From Andeanibacterium fulvum (GTDB lineage: Bacteria; Pseudomonadota; Alphaproteobacteria; Sphingomonadales; Sphingomonadaceae): DNA of 64,000 bases. Where the stretch lies: NCBI RefSeq assembly GCF_037154085.1, contig NZ_JBANRM010000001.1, forward strand, positions 806,001 through 870,000, given 5' to 3'. The notes under the pieces are model-generated. The model did no database searches, was not told the DNA's origin, and worked only from the letters and a program-made list of their open reading frames with translations. Below, in pieces: positions 7,686 to 16,139 of the stretch. The position numbers and the translations under genes are program-made. Numbering within the stretch: the stretch's first letter is position 1; each line of letters opens with the position of its first letter.

Positions 7686-9779
7686 TTAGGCAAGCTTCTC
7701 CTTGACTTCGGCCGCCACGTTGGCGGGCACTTCGTCGTAGTGCGAGAACTGCATCGTGTACTGGGCGCGGCCCTGGGTAAACGAGCGCAGTTCGTTGACG
7801 TAGCCGAACATGTTGGCCAGCGGCACGAAGGCCTCGACCACCTGGGCATTACCGCGGCTGTCGGTGCCCTGAATCTGGCCACGGCGGGAGTTCATGTCGC
7901 CGATAACGTCGCCCATGAATTCTTCCGGAGTAACCACTTCCACCTTCATGATCGGCTCGAGCAGCTTGATGCCGGCCTTCTCGGCGACTTCGCGCATTGC
8001 GCCGCGACCGGCGATTTCGAACGCGATCGTCGAGGAGTCGACGTCGTGATACGCACCGTCATAGAGGCGAATTTCGAAGTCGATGATCGGGAAGCCGATC
8101 AGGTAGCCGCTGGCTGCCTGTTCGCGCATGCCCTTTTCGATCGACGGGATATATTCGCGCGGAATGTTGCCGCCCTTGATCTCGTCGATGAAAGTGATGC
8201 CCGCGCCGCGTTCGCCCGGAGCAACCTTGACCTTCACGCGGCCGAACTGGCCGGTACCGCCCGACTGCTTCTTGTGGGTGAAGTCGACATCCACCGGCTT
8301 CGACAGCGATTCGCGATAGGCCACCTGCGGCGCACCGACGTTTGCCTCGACCTTGAATTCGCGACGCATGCGGTCGACGAGGATTTCAAGGTGAAGTTCG
8401 CCCATGCCCTTGATGATGGTCTGGCCCGATTCATGGTCGGTCGAGACGCGGAACGAAGGATCCTCGGCAGCCAGGCGATTGAGCGCGATGCCCATCTTTT
8501 CCTGGTCGGCCTTGGTCTTGGGTTCCACCGACAGTTCGATAACCGGCTCTGGGAATTCCATACGCTCGAGGATGATCGGAGCGTTCTTGGCGCACAGCGT
8601 ATCGCCGGTGGTGGTTTCCTTGAGGCCCGCCAGCGCGACGATGTCGCCCGCGAATGCTTCGTCGATGTCCTCGCGGTTGTTGGAGTGCATCAGAAGCATG
8701 CGGCCGATCTTTTCGTCCTTCTCCTTCACGGAGTTGAGGTACGAACCCTTGGAGAGCTTGCCCGAATAGATGCGGGCGAAGGTCAGCGAACCCACGAACG
8801 GGTCGTTCATGATCTTGAACGCCAGCGCGCTGAACGGAGCTTCGTCGCTCGAAGGACGGCTGTCTTCCTCGTCCGAGCCGGGCTTCACGCCCTTGATGGC
8901 CGGAACGTCGATCGGGCTCGGCAGGTAGTCGACAACGGCGTCGAGCAGGGCCTGCACGCCCTTGTTCTTGAACGAGGAGCCGCACAGCACCGGAACGAAC
9001 GCATGCTCCAGCGTGCCCTTGCGGATCAGCGCCTTGAGCTGGGCCACGTCGGGCGCCACGCCTTCGAGATAGGCTTCGGTCGCCGCATCGTCCTGTTCGA
9101 CGGCGAGTTCGACCAGCTTTTCGCGATATTCGGCAGCCTTGTCGGCGAGGTCGGCCGGGATTTCTTCATAGAAGAATTCGGCGCCCAGGCTTTCATCCTT
9201 CCAGATGATCGCGCGGTTGTTGACGAGGTCGACCAGGCCCTTGAAGCCCGATTCAGCGCCGATCGGCAGATACAGCACCAGCGGCACCGCGCCGAGGCGA
9301 TCGATGATCGTCTGCACGCAGTAATAGAAGTCGGCGCCGGTGCGATCGAGCTTGTTGATGTAGCACATCCGGGGAACGCCGTACTTTTCAGCCTGGCGCC
9401 ACACGGTTTCGGACTGCGGCTCAACGCCGGCAACGCCGTCGAAAGCAGCAACCGCGCCGTCGAGCACGCGCAGCGAACGTTCCACCTCGATGGTGAAGTC
9501 CACGTGGCCCGGGGTGTCGATAATGTTCAGGCGGTGCTCAGGGCCATTGCCCTCTTCGGCCTTCCAGAAACAGGTCGTCGCGGCCGACGTGATGGTGATG
9601 CCGCGTTCCTGTTCCTGCTCCATCCAGTCCATGGTGGCGGCGCCATCGTGCACTTCGCCGATCTTGTAGGACTTGCCGGTGTAGTAGAGAATCCGCTCGG
9701 TCGTCGTGGTCTTGCCGGCGTCGATATGCGCCATGATACCGAAATTGCGGTAGCGTTCGATCGGATGGCTGCGTGCCAT
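7686..9779 (-). CDS. fusA: Elongation factor G
   Basis: EF-G is the translocation GTPase. It has 697 residues. The P-loop is AHIDAGKTTT at about residues 17-26, with DTPGHVDFTIEVERSLRVLD (switch II) and NKLDRTGADF (G4) following. Domains II-V continue to the end, with the domain IV motif GGTGQFGRVKVKV. The length matches the canonical EF-G1 type. It stands between rpsG and tuf, the normal str order. Confidence 0.98.
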   Translation of the reverse strand: MARSHPIERYRNFGIMAHIDAGKTTTTERILYYTGKSYKIGEVHDGAATMDWMEQEQERGITITSAATTCFWKAEEGNGPEHRLNIIDTPGHVDFTIEVERSLRVLDGAVAAFDGVAGVEPQSETVWRQAEKYGVPRMCYINKLDRTGADFYYCVQTIIDRLGAVPLVLYLPIGAESGFKGLVDLVNNRAIIWKDESLGAEFFYEEIPADLADKAAEYREKLVELAVEQDDAATEAYLEGVAPDVAQLKALIRKGTLEHAFVPVLCGSSFKNKGVQALLDAVVDYLPSPIDVPAIKGVKPGSDEEDSRPSSDEAPFSALAFKIMNDPFVGSLTFARIYSGKLSKGSYLNSVKEKDEKIGRMLLMHSNNREDIDEAFAGDIVALAGLKETTTGDTLCAKNAPIILERMEFPEPVIELSVEPKTKADQEKMGIALNRLAAEDPSFRVSTDHESGQTIIKGMGELHLEILVDRMRREFKVEANVGAPQVAYRESLSKPVDVDFTHKKQSGGTGQFGRVKVKVAPGERGAGITFIDEIKGGNIPREYIPSIEKGMREQAASGYLIGFPIIDFEIRLYDGAYHDVDSSTIAFEIAGRGAMREVAEKAGIKLLEPIMKVEVVTPEEFMGDVIGDMNSRRGQIQGTDSRGNAQVVEAFVPLANMFGYVNELRSFTQGRAQYTMQFSHYDEVPANVAAEVKEKLA

Positions 9780-9809
9780 GGTGGTTTCCTTAAGGCCTTT
9801 CGGAGGTCA

Positions 9810-9827
9810 GGCCGGCCAATGCCGGCC
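9810..9827 (-). promoter_or_regulatory. Hairpin in the rpsG-fusA spacer
   Basis: Perfect arms GGCCGGC/GCCGGCC (9810-9816 and 9821-9827) with a CAAT loop lie in the 119-base gap between rpsG and fusA. In E. coli the S12-S7 gap carries the S7 autoregulatory site; here the hairpin is one gene later, so any regulatory role is conjecture. Confidence 0.4.
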
Positions 9828-9898
9828 CTCGCCCCATATAGTAACGATTGTGACCGGCAAAAGACACGCCCGATGCGTGCCCTTCCCCGGCCCGCCGC

Positions 9899-10369
9899 TT
9901 ACCAGCGGTAGTGGCTGAACGCGCGGTTGGCGTCGGCCATGCGGTGAGTGTCTTCCCGCTTCTTGACCGCGTTGCCGCGATTGTTCGCCGCATCCATCAG
10001 CTCACCCGAAAGGCGGGCAGCCATGGTGGTTTCCGCACGGCCGCGAGCGGCAGTGATAAGCCAGCGGATCGCCAGGGCCTGGGCACGCTCGGGGCGCACT
10101 TCCACGGGGACCTGGTAGGTCGCACCACCAACGCGGCGCGAACGCACTTCGATGGCCGGCTTCACATTGTTCAGCGCGTCATGGAAAACCTGAACCGGAT
10201 CGGTCTTGGCCTTGGTCTCGACAGTGTCGAGCGCGCCATAGACGATCTTTTCGGCGGCAGACTTCTTGCCGTCATACATCAGGTTGTTCATGAACTTCGA
10301 AAGCACCACATCCCCAAACTTGGGATCGGGCAGGATTTCCCGCTTCTCGGGACGACGACGACGTGACAT
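9899..10369 (-). CDS. rpsG: 30S ribosomal protein S7
   Basis: S7 nucleates assembly of the 30S head and contacts E-site tRNA. It has 156 residues beginning MSRRRRPEKREILPDPKFGD, with the conserved RVGGATYQVPVEVRPERAQA segment and a C-terminus ending ANRAFSHYRW. It lies in the str operon after rpsL. Confidence 0.97.
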   Translation of the reverse strand: MSRRRRPEKREILPDPKFGDVVLSKFMNNLMYDGKKSAAEKIVYGALDTVETKAKTDPVQVFHDALNNVKPAIEVRSRRVGGATYQVPVEVRPERAQALAIRWLITAARGRAETTMAARLSGELMDAANNRGNAVKKREDTHRMADANRAFSHYRW

Positions 10370-10444
10370 CGGTAATTCCTTTTCAACTGGGCGGCGCTTC
10401 CGTCAGGCGGCGCGCCGGCCCTCAATCCTTGCTCGCGGCGGAGC

Positions 10445-10816
10445 TTACTTAGGACGCTTGGCGCCGTACTTCGAACGGCTCTGCTTGCGGTCCTTCACGC
10501 CCTGCGTGTCGAGCACGCCGCGCAGCACGTGGTAGCGCACGCCGGGAAGGTCGCGCACACGGCCGCCGCGGATCAGCACAACCGAGTGTTCCTGCAGGTT
10601 GTGGCCTTCGCCGGGGATGTAGGAAATGACTTCGCGCTGGTTGGTCAGGCGGACCTTGGCGACCTTGCGGAGAGCCGAGTTCGGCTTCTTCGGGGTCGTG
10701 GTGTAGACGCGAGTGCAGACGCCGCGCTTCTGCGGGTTCTGCTCCATCGCAGGGACCTTGCTCTTGGCCTTCTGCGGCACGCGGCCCTTGCGGACCAGCT
10801 GGTTGATCGTAGGCAT
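10445..10816 (-). CDS. rpsL: 30S ribosomal protein S12
   Basis: S12 is the decoding-centre protein. It has 123 residues. The motif TTPKKPNSALRK carries the lysines (43-44 here) whose change gives streptomycin resistance; they are wild type. The RVRDLPGVRYH motif has the aspartate (residue 89) that is methylthiolated in many bacteria. It is the first gene of the str operon. The leader upstream contains a small hairpin at 10838-10857. Confidence 0.98.
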   Translation of the reverse strand: MPTINQLVRKGRVPQKAKSKVPAMEQNPQKRGVCTRVYTTTPKKPNSALRKVAKVRLTNQREVISYIPGEGHNLQEHSVVLIRGGRVRDLPGVRYHVLRGVLDTQGVKDRKQSRSKYGAKRPK

Positions 10817-10837
10817 TAAATCTCTTCACCTTATCTT

Positions 10838-10857
10838 CTGACCCCAAAGGGGATCAG
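10838..10857 (-). promoter_or_regulatory. Hairpin in the rpsL leader
   Basis: The sequence CTGACCCC AAA GGGGATCAG folds into an 8-bp stem with one bulge, about 20 bases upstream of the rpsL start codon on the minus strand. A TTGTCGACAA palindrome follows at 10862-10871. It may belong to the str leader; a promoter could not be assigned with confidence. Confidence 0.4.
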
Positions 10858-10869
10858 GCTTGTCGACAA

Positions 10870-11437
10870 TACGACCGGGTGAAGAGTGAAGGATGGCGCC
10901 CTCTCGTCATTCCCGCGAAAGCGGAAACCCAGGCCTCGCAAAAGAGGCCCCGAAGGAAGCACCAGCCGAAACGCTCCACCAGGCCACAAGGCCGGGTTAC
11001 TTTGCCGGTCGCCCCAATGGGACCGCACCGCCAATGTTCAGCTCGTAATGCCCGGCACAGGGAATCCCTGCCCGAACTTGCGCGGGCCATTAGGGGAAAG
11101 GGGGGATGAGGTCAAGCGGGGGGTGGGGAGATGGCGAGGCGGCGCCTGATCCCCGTCCTATCTTGCCAAGATTTACAATCTCACTCGCAGGAAAGCCTAG
11201 TGTCAACACACGCTCATTCTCCCAACCATGCTGCATCGCGTTAACATCTACGAAGGCATACCTAATTTAAGTATCAATAGCGCATCCCCCATCAACACTT
11301 GACGTCGCTATTCCTGCCGCCGATATGAACTGCGTTCATCTGACCGGCCGCATCGGACGGTATGATCGCTTGATCAGGGTGAACGCCCAGAACGGCCCTT
11401 CCTGTATAGGTGGGGCCGTTCGTCATTTGGAGGGGTT
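10870..11437. other. Gene-free spacer between the str operon and the DUF3800 gene
   Basis: No convincing coding sequence was seen in about 570 bases. The left part is GC-rich and begins with a copy of a common genome repeat (GTCATTCCCGCGAAAGCGG at about 10904). From about 11150 the sequence becomes clearly richer in A+T, leading into the DUF3800 gene. The str promoter should lie at the left end, reading left. Confidence 0.6.
11391..11420 (+). promoter_or_regulatory. Hairpin just upstream of the DUF3800 gene
   Basis: Perfect arms AACGGCCC/GGGCCGTT at 11391-11398 and 11413-11420 enclose a 14-base loop. They end 17 bases before the start codon and just before the ribosome-binding site TTGGAGGGG. 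The stem could act as a 5'-UTR control element or a weak terminator protecting the gene from readthrough. Confidence 0.45.
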
Positions 11438-12304
11438 ATGGCTGAGTGGGCGCTCTATTTGGATGAATCAGGGACAACGGACCCTCATAGCTTGCCACTT
11501 AATCCGGGCCAAAGTCCGCTTTTCACCTTGGCAGGGGTAGCACTACCGCTCTCTCGCTGGCGCGACTATGATCGCCGTTATCTTTACCTCAAACGCGAGT
11601 TCTTTGCTGCGGAAATCGAACGATCATCGAAGATTGACGCAGTGTGGGAAGTGAAGGGATCGGACCTTCTAAGCCCTAGAAATAGTGGATCAGAACGAAA
11701 CGCTACGTTTGTTTATCGCGTGCTTGATCTGGTCGAAGAATTGGGAGGTCGAGTCGTTGGAGTAACCGTGCTAAAGGGCGCAATCAACCCAACACCAAAG
11801 ACTACCATTTACACTAAAGCCCTACAGATCATCGCAGAACGTTATGCTGAATTCTTAAAAGAAAAACGATCTACTGGAGTAATGATACTAGATTCTCGCA
11901 TGGCACATCTTAAAAAAGGAAACGGTTTAGATTATACCGTAGCAGTTAGCTACCTTAGTTTTATATTTGGCAATGAAGAAGGGCGCTTATTGCGCCCATT
12001 GATCGAAGCCCCTCTTTTTGCCGACTCGGGTCTGACAGCGGGACTACAAATTGCGGATATAATTTCTGCGTTGACATACACAAACTCCTATCGAGAAAGA
12101 CTGGCTCCGAAGGGAGCAGAGCCAACTCTGGGTTATTTTGATTATAGTCATACCAAGCGATACTGGTTACGCTTCAAGAGTCTTGTATTTGAATCACAAG
12201 CTTTACACGCAGGTCATCGTATGTTCGGATTGCGAACACTTGATCACCGCGATTCACAACCAACACCTGCGCACCTTGATGCACTTGTTGAGCATTTCAA
12301 ATAG
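11438..12304 (+). CDS. DUF3800 domain protein (RNase H-like fold), probably acquired
   Basis: A 288-residue protein with the DUF3800 layout: an N-terminal YLDESG motif (residues 7-12), KGSD at 73-76, an aspartate in MILDSR (residue 152) and the late LQIADII motif (Asp207). These acidic residues match the metal-binding positions of an RNase H-like nuclease fold; activity is not shown for most members. The ATG is preceded by TTGGAGGGG. Codon use is strikingly A+T-rich compared with all neighbours, and no partner gene is present, so it looks like a single-gene cargo inserted after the str operon. DUF3800 genes often occur in phage-defence and mobile contexts, but no defence partner is visible here. 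Confidence 0.88.
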   Translation: MAEWALYLDESGTTDPHSLPLNPGQSPLFTLAGVALPLSRWRDYDRRYLYLKREFFAAEIERSSKIDAVWEVKGSDLLSPRNSGSERNATFVYRVLDLVEELGGRVVGVTVLKGAINPTPKTTIYTKALQIIAERYAEFLKEKRSTGVMILDSRMAHLKKGNGLDYTVAVSYLSFIFGNEEGRLLRPLIEAPLFADSGLTAGLQIADIISALTYTNSYRERLAPKGAEPTLGYFDYSHTKRYWLRFKSLVFESQALHAGHRMFGLRTLDHRDSQPTPAHLDALVEHFK

Positions 12305-12634
12305 TATCAAAATTTTTTGTGCGCCCATCGTTTCCTGAATCAACTAAATATCGTCATCGGCGCGTTTTTGAGAAATTGAATTATCCGCCGGCGTCACAAC
12401 TGCTGCTATCTTCCAACCCACCCCCAACAAACCATTTTCCTACACGCCCCGTTTCTGCAATCTGGGGCGGGTTATGGCCTATACTTCCCCGCATGGCCTC
12501 ATCCGCATATCTCCCTATCCGCTTGAGGATCGGGCGATTTCCTCCGCATTAACCCGCAAGGACGAGCCGCCTTCAGGGGCGGACACCGCGCCTGCGTTGC
12601 CCGGCGAGGCAACTGGCGGCGGCGGTGGGGATAT

Positions 12635-12690
12635 GGGGCAGGTGCCCCTCCACCAGCCTGTGGCTGGTCCCCCTCCCCGTGTCGGGGAGG
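12635..12690. repeat. Cluster of three adjacent perfect hairpins
   Basis: Three stem-loops follow one another almost without spacers: GGGGCA/TGCCCC (12635-12640, 12643-12648), ACCAGCC/GGCTGGT (12652-12658, 12662-12668) and CCTCCCC/GGGGAGG (12672-12678, 12684-12690). Each is perfect. From memory, similar CT-rich hairpin strings occur between genes in many sphingomonad genomes, so this is probably a member of an interspersed palindromic repeat family. Confidence 0.6.
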
Positions 12691-12793
12691 ATTTGGAGAC
12701 GGCGGCCTTCTCCTCCGCCTGCGCGGGGGTAACGAAGGGAGAAGGCGTGGCGGGCGTCGGGCAAAGTGCCGCCTCGCGGCAAGCGCGCGGCGT

Positions 12794-12925
12794 GCACGAA
12801 AGCGCGAAATGGAAAGTCACACATCGCAATGCGCGCAAGGGCCAAAAACGGCTCGAAACCGCGCCTTGCAGGGGGTGTTACACAGTGTGTTTCGGGGGCC
12901 GTTCTGCGTAACACGAGGGTGACAC
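12794..12925 (+). repeat. Dispersed repeat, copy A (3' part only)
   Basis: Shares long stretches with 33242-33374 and, on the other strand, 51219-51350. Landmarks are AAATGGAAAGTCACAC, AAAACGGCTCGAAAC, CAGGGGGTGTTACACA and GTAACACGAGGGTGACAC. Complementary pairs are AACGGC (12847-12852) with GCCGTT (12898-12903), and GTGTTACACA (12875-12884) with TGCGTAACAC (12905-12914). The pairs interleave. The 5' module found in copies B and C is absent or unrecognisable. It sits between the 3' ends of two convergent genes. Confidence 0.8.
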
Positions 12926-13050
12926 ATCCGCCCCACCCTGCTCAGTCGGCGAAGTCTCGGAAATGCGGATTTCGTGCTCGGCAAGCCCGCGCTTCACGCA
13001 GTGGATTGCCGCGCTGCTACGCCGCTCGCAATGACAGTGAGTGTCGGGCT

Positions 13051-13761
13051 CTAATTGCCCGGCGGCGGAGGCGGCGGGCCGCCCGGACCTCCGGGTGCGC
13101 CGCCGGGGCCGCGCGGATCGCGCTTGCCCGATGCCTCGCGCAGGGCAATGATCTCGTCCACTGTCAGCCAGCCATCCTTGTTGAGGTCGGCCTTGTCGAA
13201 CAGCGCGCCTTCATGGGCGAGCAGTTCCTCCAGCGAAACGCCGCCATCGTAATTGCTGTTGGCCTCCACGATCAGCGTCGCGGTGATCGGGGCGATGATG
13301 TCTTCCAGAACTTCGTCGTCGCGATCCTTGCCCAGATCGAGCGGCAATTGTTCCGCCACCAGCGCAATCCGCTCGGCGCCGGCACCGTCGCCTTCGGCCA
13401 GCACGGCCGAGCCGAGCGAGCGTTGCCATGCGGAGAATTCCTCCAGGCTGATCTGGCGGTTGCGGTCCGTATCGATGGCACCGAAACGCTGCGAGATCAT
13501 CGCAGCCTTGCGCCCCTCGATCGCGGCGTTGAATTCGGCCAGCGTGATGGAGCCGTCACGATCCGTGTCGCCGGAACGGAAGACCTTTTCCACTGCCTGA
13601 TCGAACTTCTTGCGGGCGATCGGCTCGTCCATTCTGGGGCCGGAACGGCCGCGTTCGATCCGGGAGGGTTCGCCGCCATAGCTCACGCCCTGCGCGCCCA
13701 CAGGCTGCGAGGCGGCGAGAACGGCCAGCGCCGTGCCGAACAATGCAAGATATCCGCGCAT
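13051..13761 (-). CDS. Secreted EF-hand calcium-binding protein
   Basis: A 236-residue protein with a signal peptide (MRGYLALFGTALAVLAASQP, cut after VGAQG) and four EF-hand loops: D65-E76 (DTDRDGSITLAE), D97-E108 (DTDRNRQISLEE, weaker because R replaces G), N158-E169 and D182-E193 (DLNKDGWLTVDE). The C-terminus is a Gly/Pro-rich tail. The start was placed at ATG 13761, after GGGGAGGAAAGG, because upstream codons of the long open frame are shadows of the FKBP gene. It probably buffers or senses Ca2+ in the periplasm. It is 74 bases downstream of the FKBP gene on the same strand and may be co-transcribed with it. Confidence 0.85.
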   Translation of the reverse strand: MRGYLALFGTALAVLAASQPVGAQGVSYGGEPSRIERGRSGPRMDEPIARKKFDQAVEKVFRSGDTDRDGSITLAEFNAAIEGRKAAMISQRFGAIDTDRNRQISLEEFSAWQRSLGSAVLAEGDGAGAERIALVAEQLPLDLGKDRDDEVLEDIIAPITATLIVEANSNYDGGVSLEELLAHEGALFDKADLNKDGWLTVDEIIALREASGKRDPRGPGGAPGGPGGPPPPPPGN

Positions 13762-13835
13762 GATGCCCTTTCCTCCCCGCGCCGGACCGGTTCCTCCGTC
13801 CCGCGCAGTGAATGGCGAATGAACCGCCCCGCCGC

Positions 13836-14351
13836 TTACCTGCCGACAATGCCAAGCAACTCGATCGTGAAGAACAGAGTCGCCCCGCCGGGGATCGGCC
13901 CTGCACCGCGCGGACCGTAGCCCATGTCGGCGGGCACCGCGATCTCGATCGTGTCGCCCACGCCCGCCTGCGGCACGGCCATCTGCCACGCCGGAATCAA
14001 GCCGCGCAAAGGGAAAGTGGCCGGGCGGCCGGAGGCATAGGAACTGTCGAACTCCGTCCCATCCGTCAGCGTGCCGCGATAATGGATGCGCACCGTGTCT
14101 CGCACCGTGGGATGCTCGCCCGTGCCATCGCCCTTCACCCGGCGCCACATCAGACCGCCTTCCATCCATTGCCAGCCATCTTCCGCCTTGAGTGAGGCCA
14201 GCGCGGCCTGCTGCTTGTTGAGCCAGGCGGCATCCTGCTGGAGACCGGTGCCCTGCGGTTCTTCCTGCGCGCGGGCGGCAGTGAGGACCAGCGCCGGAAT
14301 AGCGGTGACGCCGAGCAACAGGAAAGGAATGTAGGAGAAGAAGCGTTTCAT
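13836..14351 (-). CDS. Periplasmic FKBP-type peptidyl-prolyl isomerase
   Basis: A 171-residue protein with an N-terminal signal or anchor segment (FLLLGVTAIPALVLTAARA) followed by one FKBP domain. Visible family motifs are VRIHYRGTLTDGTEFDSSY, the ADMGYGPRG loop and the closing strand GGATLFFTIELLGI. It should isomerise X-Pro bonds and assist folding outside the cytoplasm. It is the upstream gene of a likely two-gene unit with the EF-hand protein. Confidence 0.88.
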   Translation of the reverse strand: MKRFFSYIPFLLLGVTAIPALVLTAARAQEEPQGTGLQQDAAWLNKQQAALASLKAEDGWQWMEGGLMWRRVKGDGTGEHPTVRDTVRIHYRGTLTDGTEFDSSYASGRPATFPLRGLIPAWQMAVPQAGVGDTIEIAVPADMGYGPRGAGPIPGGATLFFTIELLGIVGR

Positions 14352-14381
14352 AGGAGTGGTTTACTCAAACTGGCGGCGATT

Positions 14382-15170
14382 TCAGGCCGTAAGAAATTCA
14401 ACGAGTTGGCGCACTTTCTTCTGACGCCATTGTGGACGCGGCGCGACCAGCCAATAGGCGCGGTGGCCCGGCTCCGGCCCCTGCAGCGCCTGCAGCCTGC
14501 CATCGGCCAGCAGTTCCTCTACCAGCAGCAGCGGCAGCATGGCCTTGCCCAGCCCTGCCCGCACGCTGGCAAGCGCCTGCGCGGCGTTGCCCACCTGCAG
14601 CACGGCCTCGGCCCCATCGGGCAAGGGCGCGCCGGGCCATGCGATCCAGTCATCCGGGGCCCCATCGGCAGCCACCACCACGCGCATGGCCGGGGCAAGC
14701 TGCAGCCCCTCCAGATCGCCCGGCCCTTCCGCCAGGCGGATCGCGATATCCAGATTGGCCTCGGTAAAGTCCACTTCCTCGCCCGCGATCAACTGATAGC
14801 GGATTTCCGGGTTCTCCTTGCGGAACGCGGCAAGGCGCGGGGCGAGCCAGGTGGCCCAGAATTCATGCGGGGCGGCAATGGCATAGCTGTAGCTGGACTG
14901 ACCCGCCTGCATCGCCTGCACGCTTTCCTCGAAGCGCAGGAAGCCTTCGCGCAAAGTGTCGAGCCCGGCCACCGCCTCGTCGGTCAGTTCCAGGCCCTTG
15001 GAGGTGCGGCGGAACAGGACCACGCCCAGCACATCTTCCAGCGCGCGGATCTGCTGGCCTACGGCCGCCGGCGTCACCGCCAGTTCGTCCGCCGCGCGGG
15101 TGAAGGACAGGTGCCGGGCTGCGGCATCGAATACGCGCAAGGCGTTAAGGGGCAGATGCGTCCGCTTCAT
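14382..15170 (-). CDS. LysR-family regulator of the GcvA/AmpR-like type
   Basis: A 262-residue LysR-type regulator. The winged helix is at about residues 5-64 (LNALRVFDAAARHLSFTRAA, then VTPAAVGQQIRALEDVLG), and a co-inducer-binding domain follows. The start at ATG 15170 (MKRTHLPLNALRVFD) fits the family; the open frame continues upstream without homology. The RTHLPLNALRVFDAAARH opening resembles the GcvA group. It lies 94 bases from the apaG stop on the same strand; its target is unknown. Confidence 0.88.
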   Translation of the reverse strand: MKRTHLPLNALRVFDAAARHLSFTRAADELAVTPAAVGQQIRALEDVLGVVLFRRTSKGLELTDEAVAGLDTLREGFLRFEESVQAMQAGQSSYSYAIAAPHEFWATWLAPRLAAFRKENPEIRYQLIAGEEVDFTEANLDIAIRLAEGPGDLEGLQLAPAMRVVVAADGAPDDWIAWPGAPLPDGAEAVLQVGNAAQALASVRAGLGKAMLPLLLVEELLADGRLQALQGPEPGHRAYWLVAPRPQWRQKKVRQLVEFLTA

Positions 15171-15264
15171 GGTGACAGGGGATTTAGGCTGACCGGCGGC
15201 TGTGGGCAACCAAGCATGGCTTGGGCGGACGAAAGTCGGTCCGTCCCAGCCAGTTGGCCCCCGA

Positions 15265-15675
15265 TCAGTTAGCCGTTGCAGGGGCTGCGAGGGGGAAAAA
15301 GGGAATGGCCACTTCGAACAGTTCGCCCTCCCGCGCGCCGTCCAGCCGGCGGAAGGTGTAATGCCCTTCCATGCTGCCATGCGGCGTGGTGAGCGGGCAG
15401 CCGGAGACGTAATCGTGGCTCCGGCCCGGGGCGAGTACGGGAGTTTCGCCAACCACCCCTTCGCCCTGGACGATGTTCACCATGCCGCGCCCATCGGTGA
15501 TGCGCCAGAAGCGGGAGAGCAATTGCACCGTCTCGTCCGAATCGTTCTCGAGCCGGATGTGATAGACCCAGAACCACTTGCCCGCTTCCACGCGCGACTG
15601 ATCGGGCATGAAATTCACCGCCACTCTGACAGTGATGCCCTGCGTGATCGCGGCGTGCTGAAACAGTTCCTTCAT
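15265..15675 (-). CDS. apaG: ApaG domain protein
   Basis: A 136-residue ApaG protein with a single fibronectin-type-III-like fold. Family motifs seen are TQGITVRVAVNF, FWVYHIRLENDSDETVQLLS, RFWRITDG and the GSMEGHYTF loop near the C-terminus. ApaG is linked to Co2+/Mg2+ resistance and Ap4A levels in enterobacteria; the biochemical function remains unclear. The start was set at ATG 15675 because it gives the family N-terminus; a TTG 12 codons upstream is an alternative. No good Shine-Dalgarno sequence is seen for either. Confidence 0.88.
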   Translation of the reverse strand: MKELFQHAAITQGITVRVAVNFMPDQSRVEAGKWFWVYHIRLENDSDETVQLLSRFWRITDGRGMVNIVQGEGVVGETPVLAPGRSHDYVSGCPLTTPHGSMEGHYTFRRLDGAREGELFEVAIPFFPLAAPATAN

Positions 15676-15729
15676 GAGTCGGGACGGTAGCCATATTTGG
15701 CCGGGCGTCAAAGGGTGCTAAGGGGCCGC

Positions 15730-16047
15730 ATGGGACGAATGCGCGCCCTTACCCCGGCAATAGCCGCTGCGGTACTGGTGGTATCGCATCCATCGCCTGC
15801 GCATGCCCATCCGGGCGGGCTCGACGCCAGTGGCTGCCACACCAATCGCAAGACGGGCGAGTATCATTGCCACCGCGCCGCCAATAGGCCTGCCCCCGCC
15901 CCGTCTCCCCGGCGGAACGGGTCTGCCGGCACCTATTATCCCAATTGCGCCGCCGCGCGGGCAGCAGGAGCAGCGCCCCTGCGACGCGGCGATCCGGGCT
16001 ATCGTGCCGGGCTCGACCGCGACGATGACGGGATCGCCTGCGAATAA
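15730..16047 (+). CDS. Secreted YHYH/excalibur calcium-binding domain protein
   Basis: A 105-residue exported protein with a signal peptide at about residues 1-25. A Cys/His motif follows (SGCHTNRKTGEYHCHR), and then a C-terminal excalibur-type domain ending with GLDRDDDGIACE, the DxDxDGxxCE calcium-binding signature. AGGGG precedes the ATG at 15730. Proteins of this pattern are small extracellular or periplasmic Ca2+-binding factors often linked to nuclease-like proteins; none is adjacent here. It is divergent from apaG. Confidence 0.8.
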   Translation: MGRMRALTPAIAAAVLVVSHPSPAHAHPGGLDASGCHTNRKTGEYHCHRAANRPAPAPSPRRNGSAGTYYPNCAAARAAGAAPLRRGDPGYRAGLDRDDDGIACE

Positions 16048-16139
16048 ACTGCCCGGCCAGCCTTCCGCCTCCCCCGGCATGCTGTTACCCCTGACATTCT
16101 GTTGCCAATGCGACGAACCGCATGGCGAAGGGGCCCCGC

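Larger units (their letters stand above)
12305..13050. other. Gene-free stretch with hairpins and a dispersed repeat
   Basis: About 745 bases with no supportable gene. It starts A+T-rich, directly after the DUF3800 gene, and becomes GC-rich from about 12440. It holds a GCCCC/GGGGC hairpin near 12446-12469, the three-hairpin cluster at 12635-12690 and copy A of the dispersed repeat at 12794-12925. Long open frames here run through the repeat and are judged not to be genes. Confidence 0.6.

Noticed and set aside
7650..9911. Open frame of 753 codons on the plus strand
   Set aside because: Exactly antisense to fusA; the translation is low-complexity His/Asp/Val-rich, typical of a shadow.
12766..13920. 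Open frame of 384 codons on the plus strand, ending inside the EF-hand and FKBP genes
   Set aside because: It joins the dispersed repeat with antisense reading of two well-supported minus-strand genes; the shared N-terminal part is explained by the repeat.
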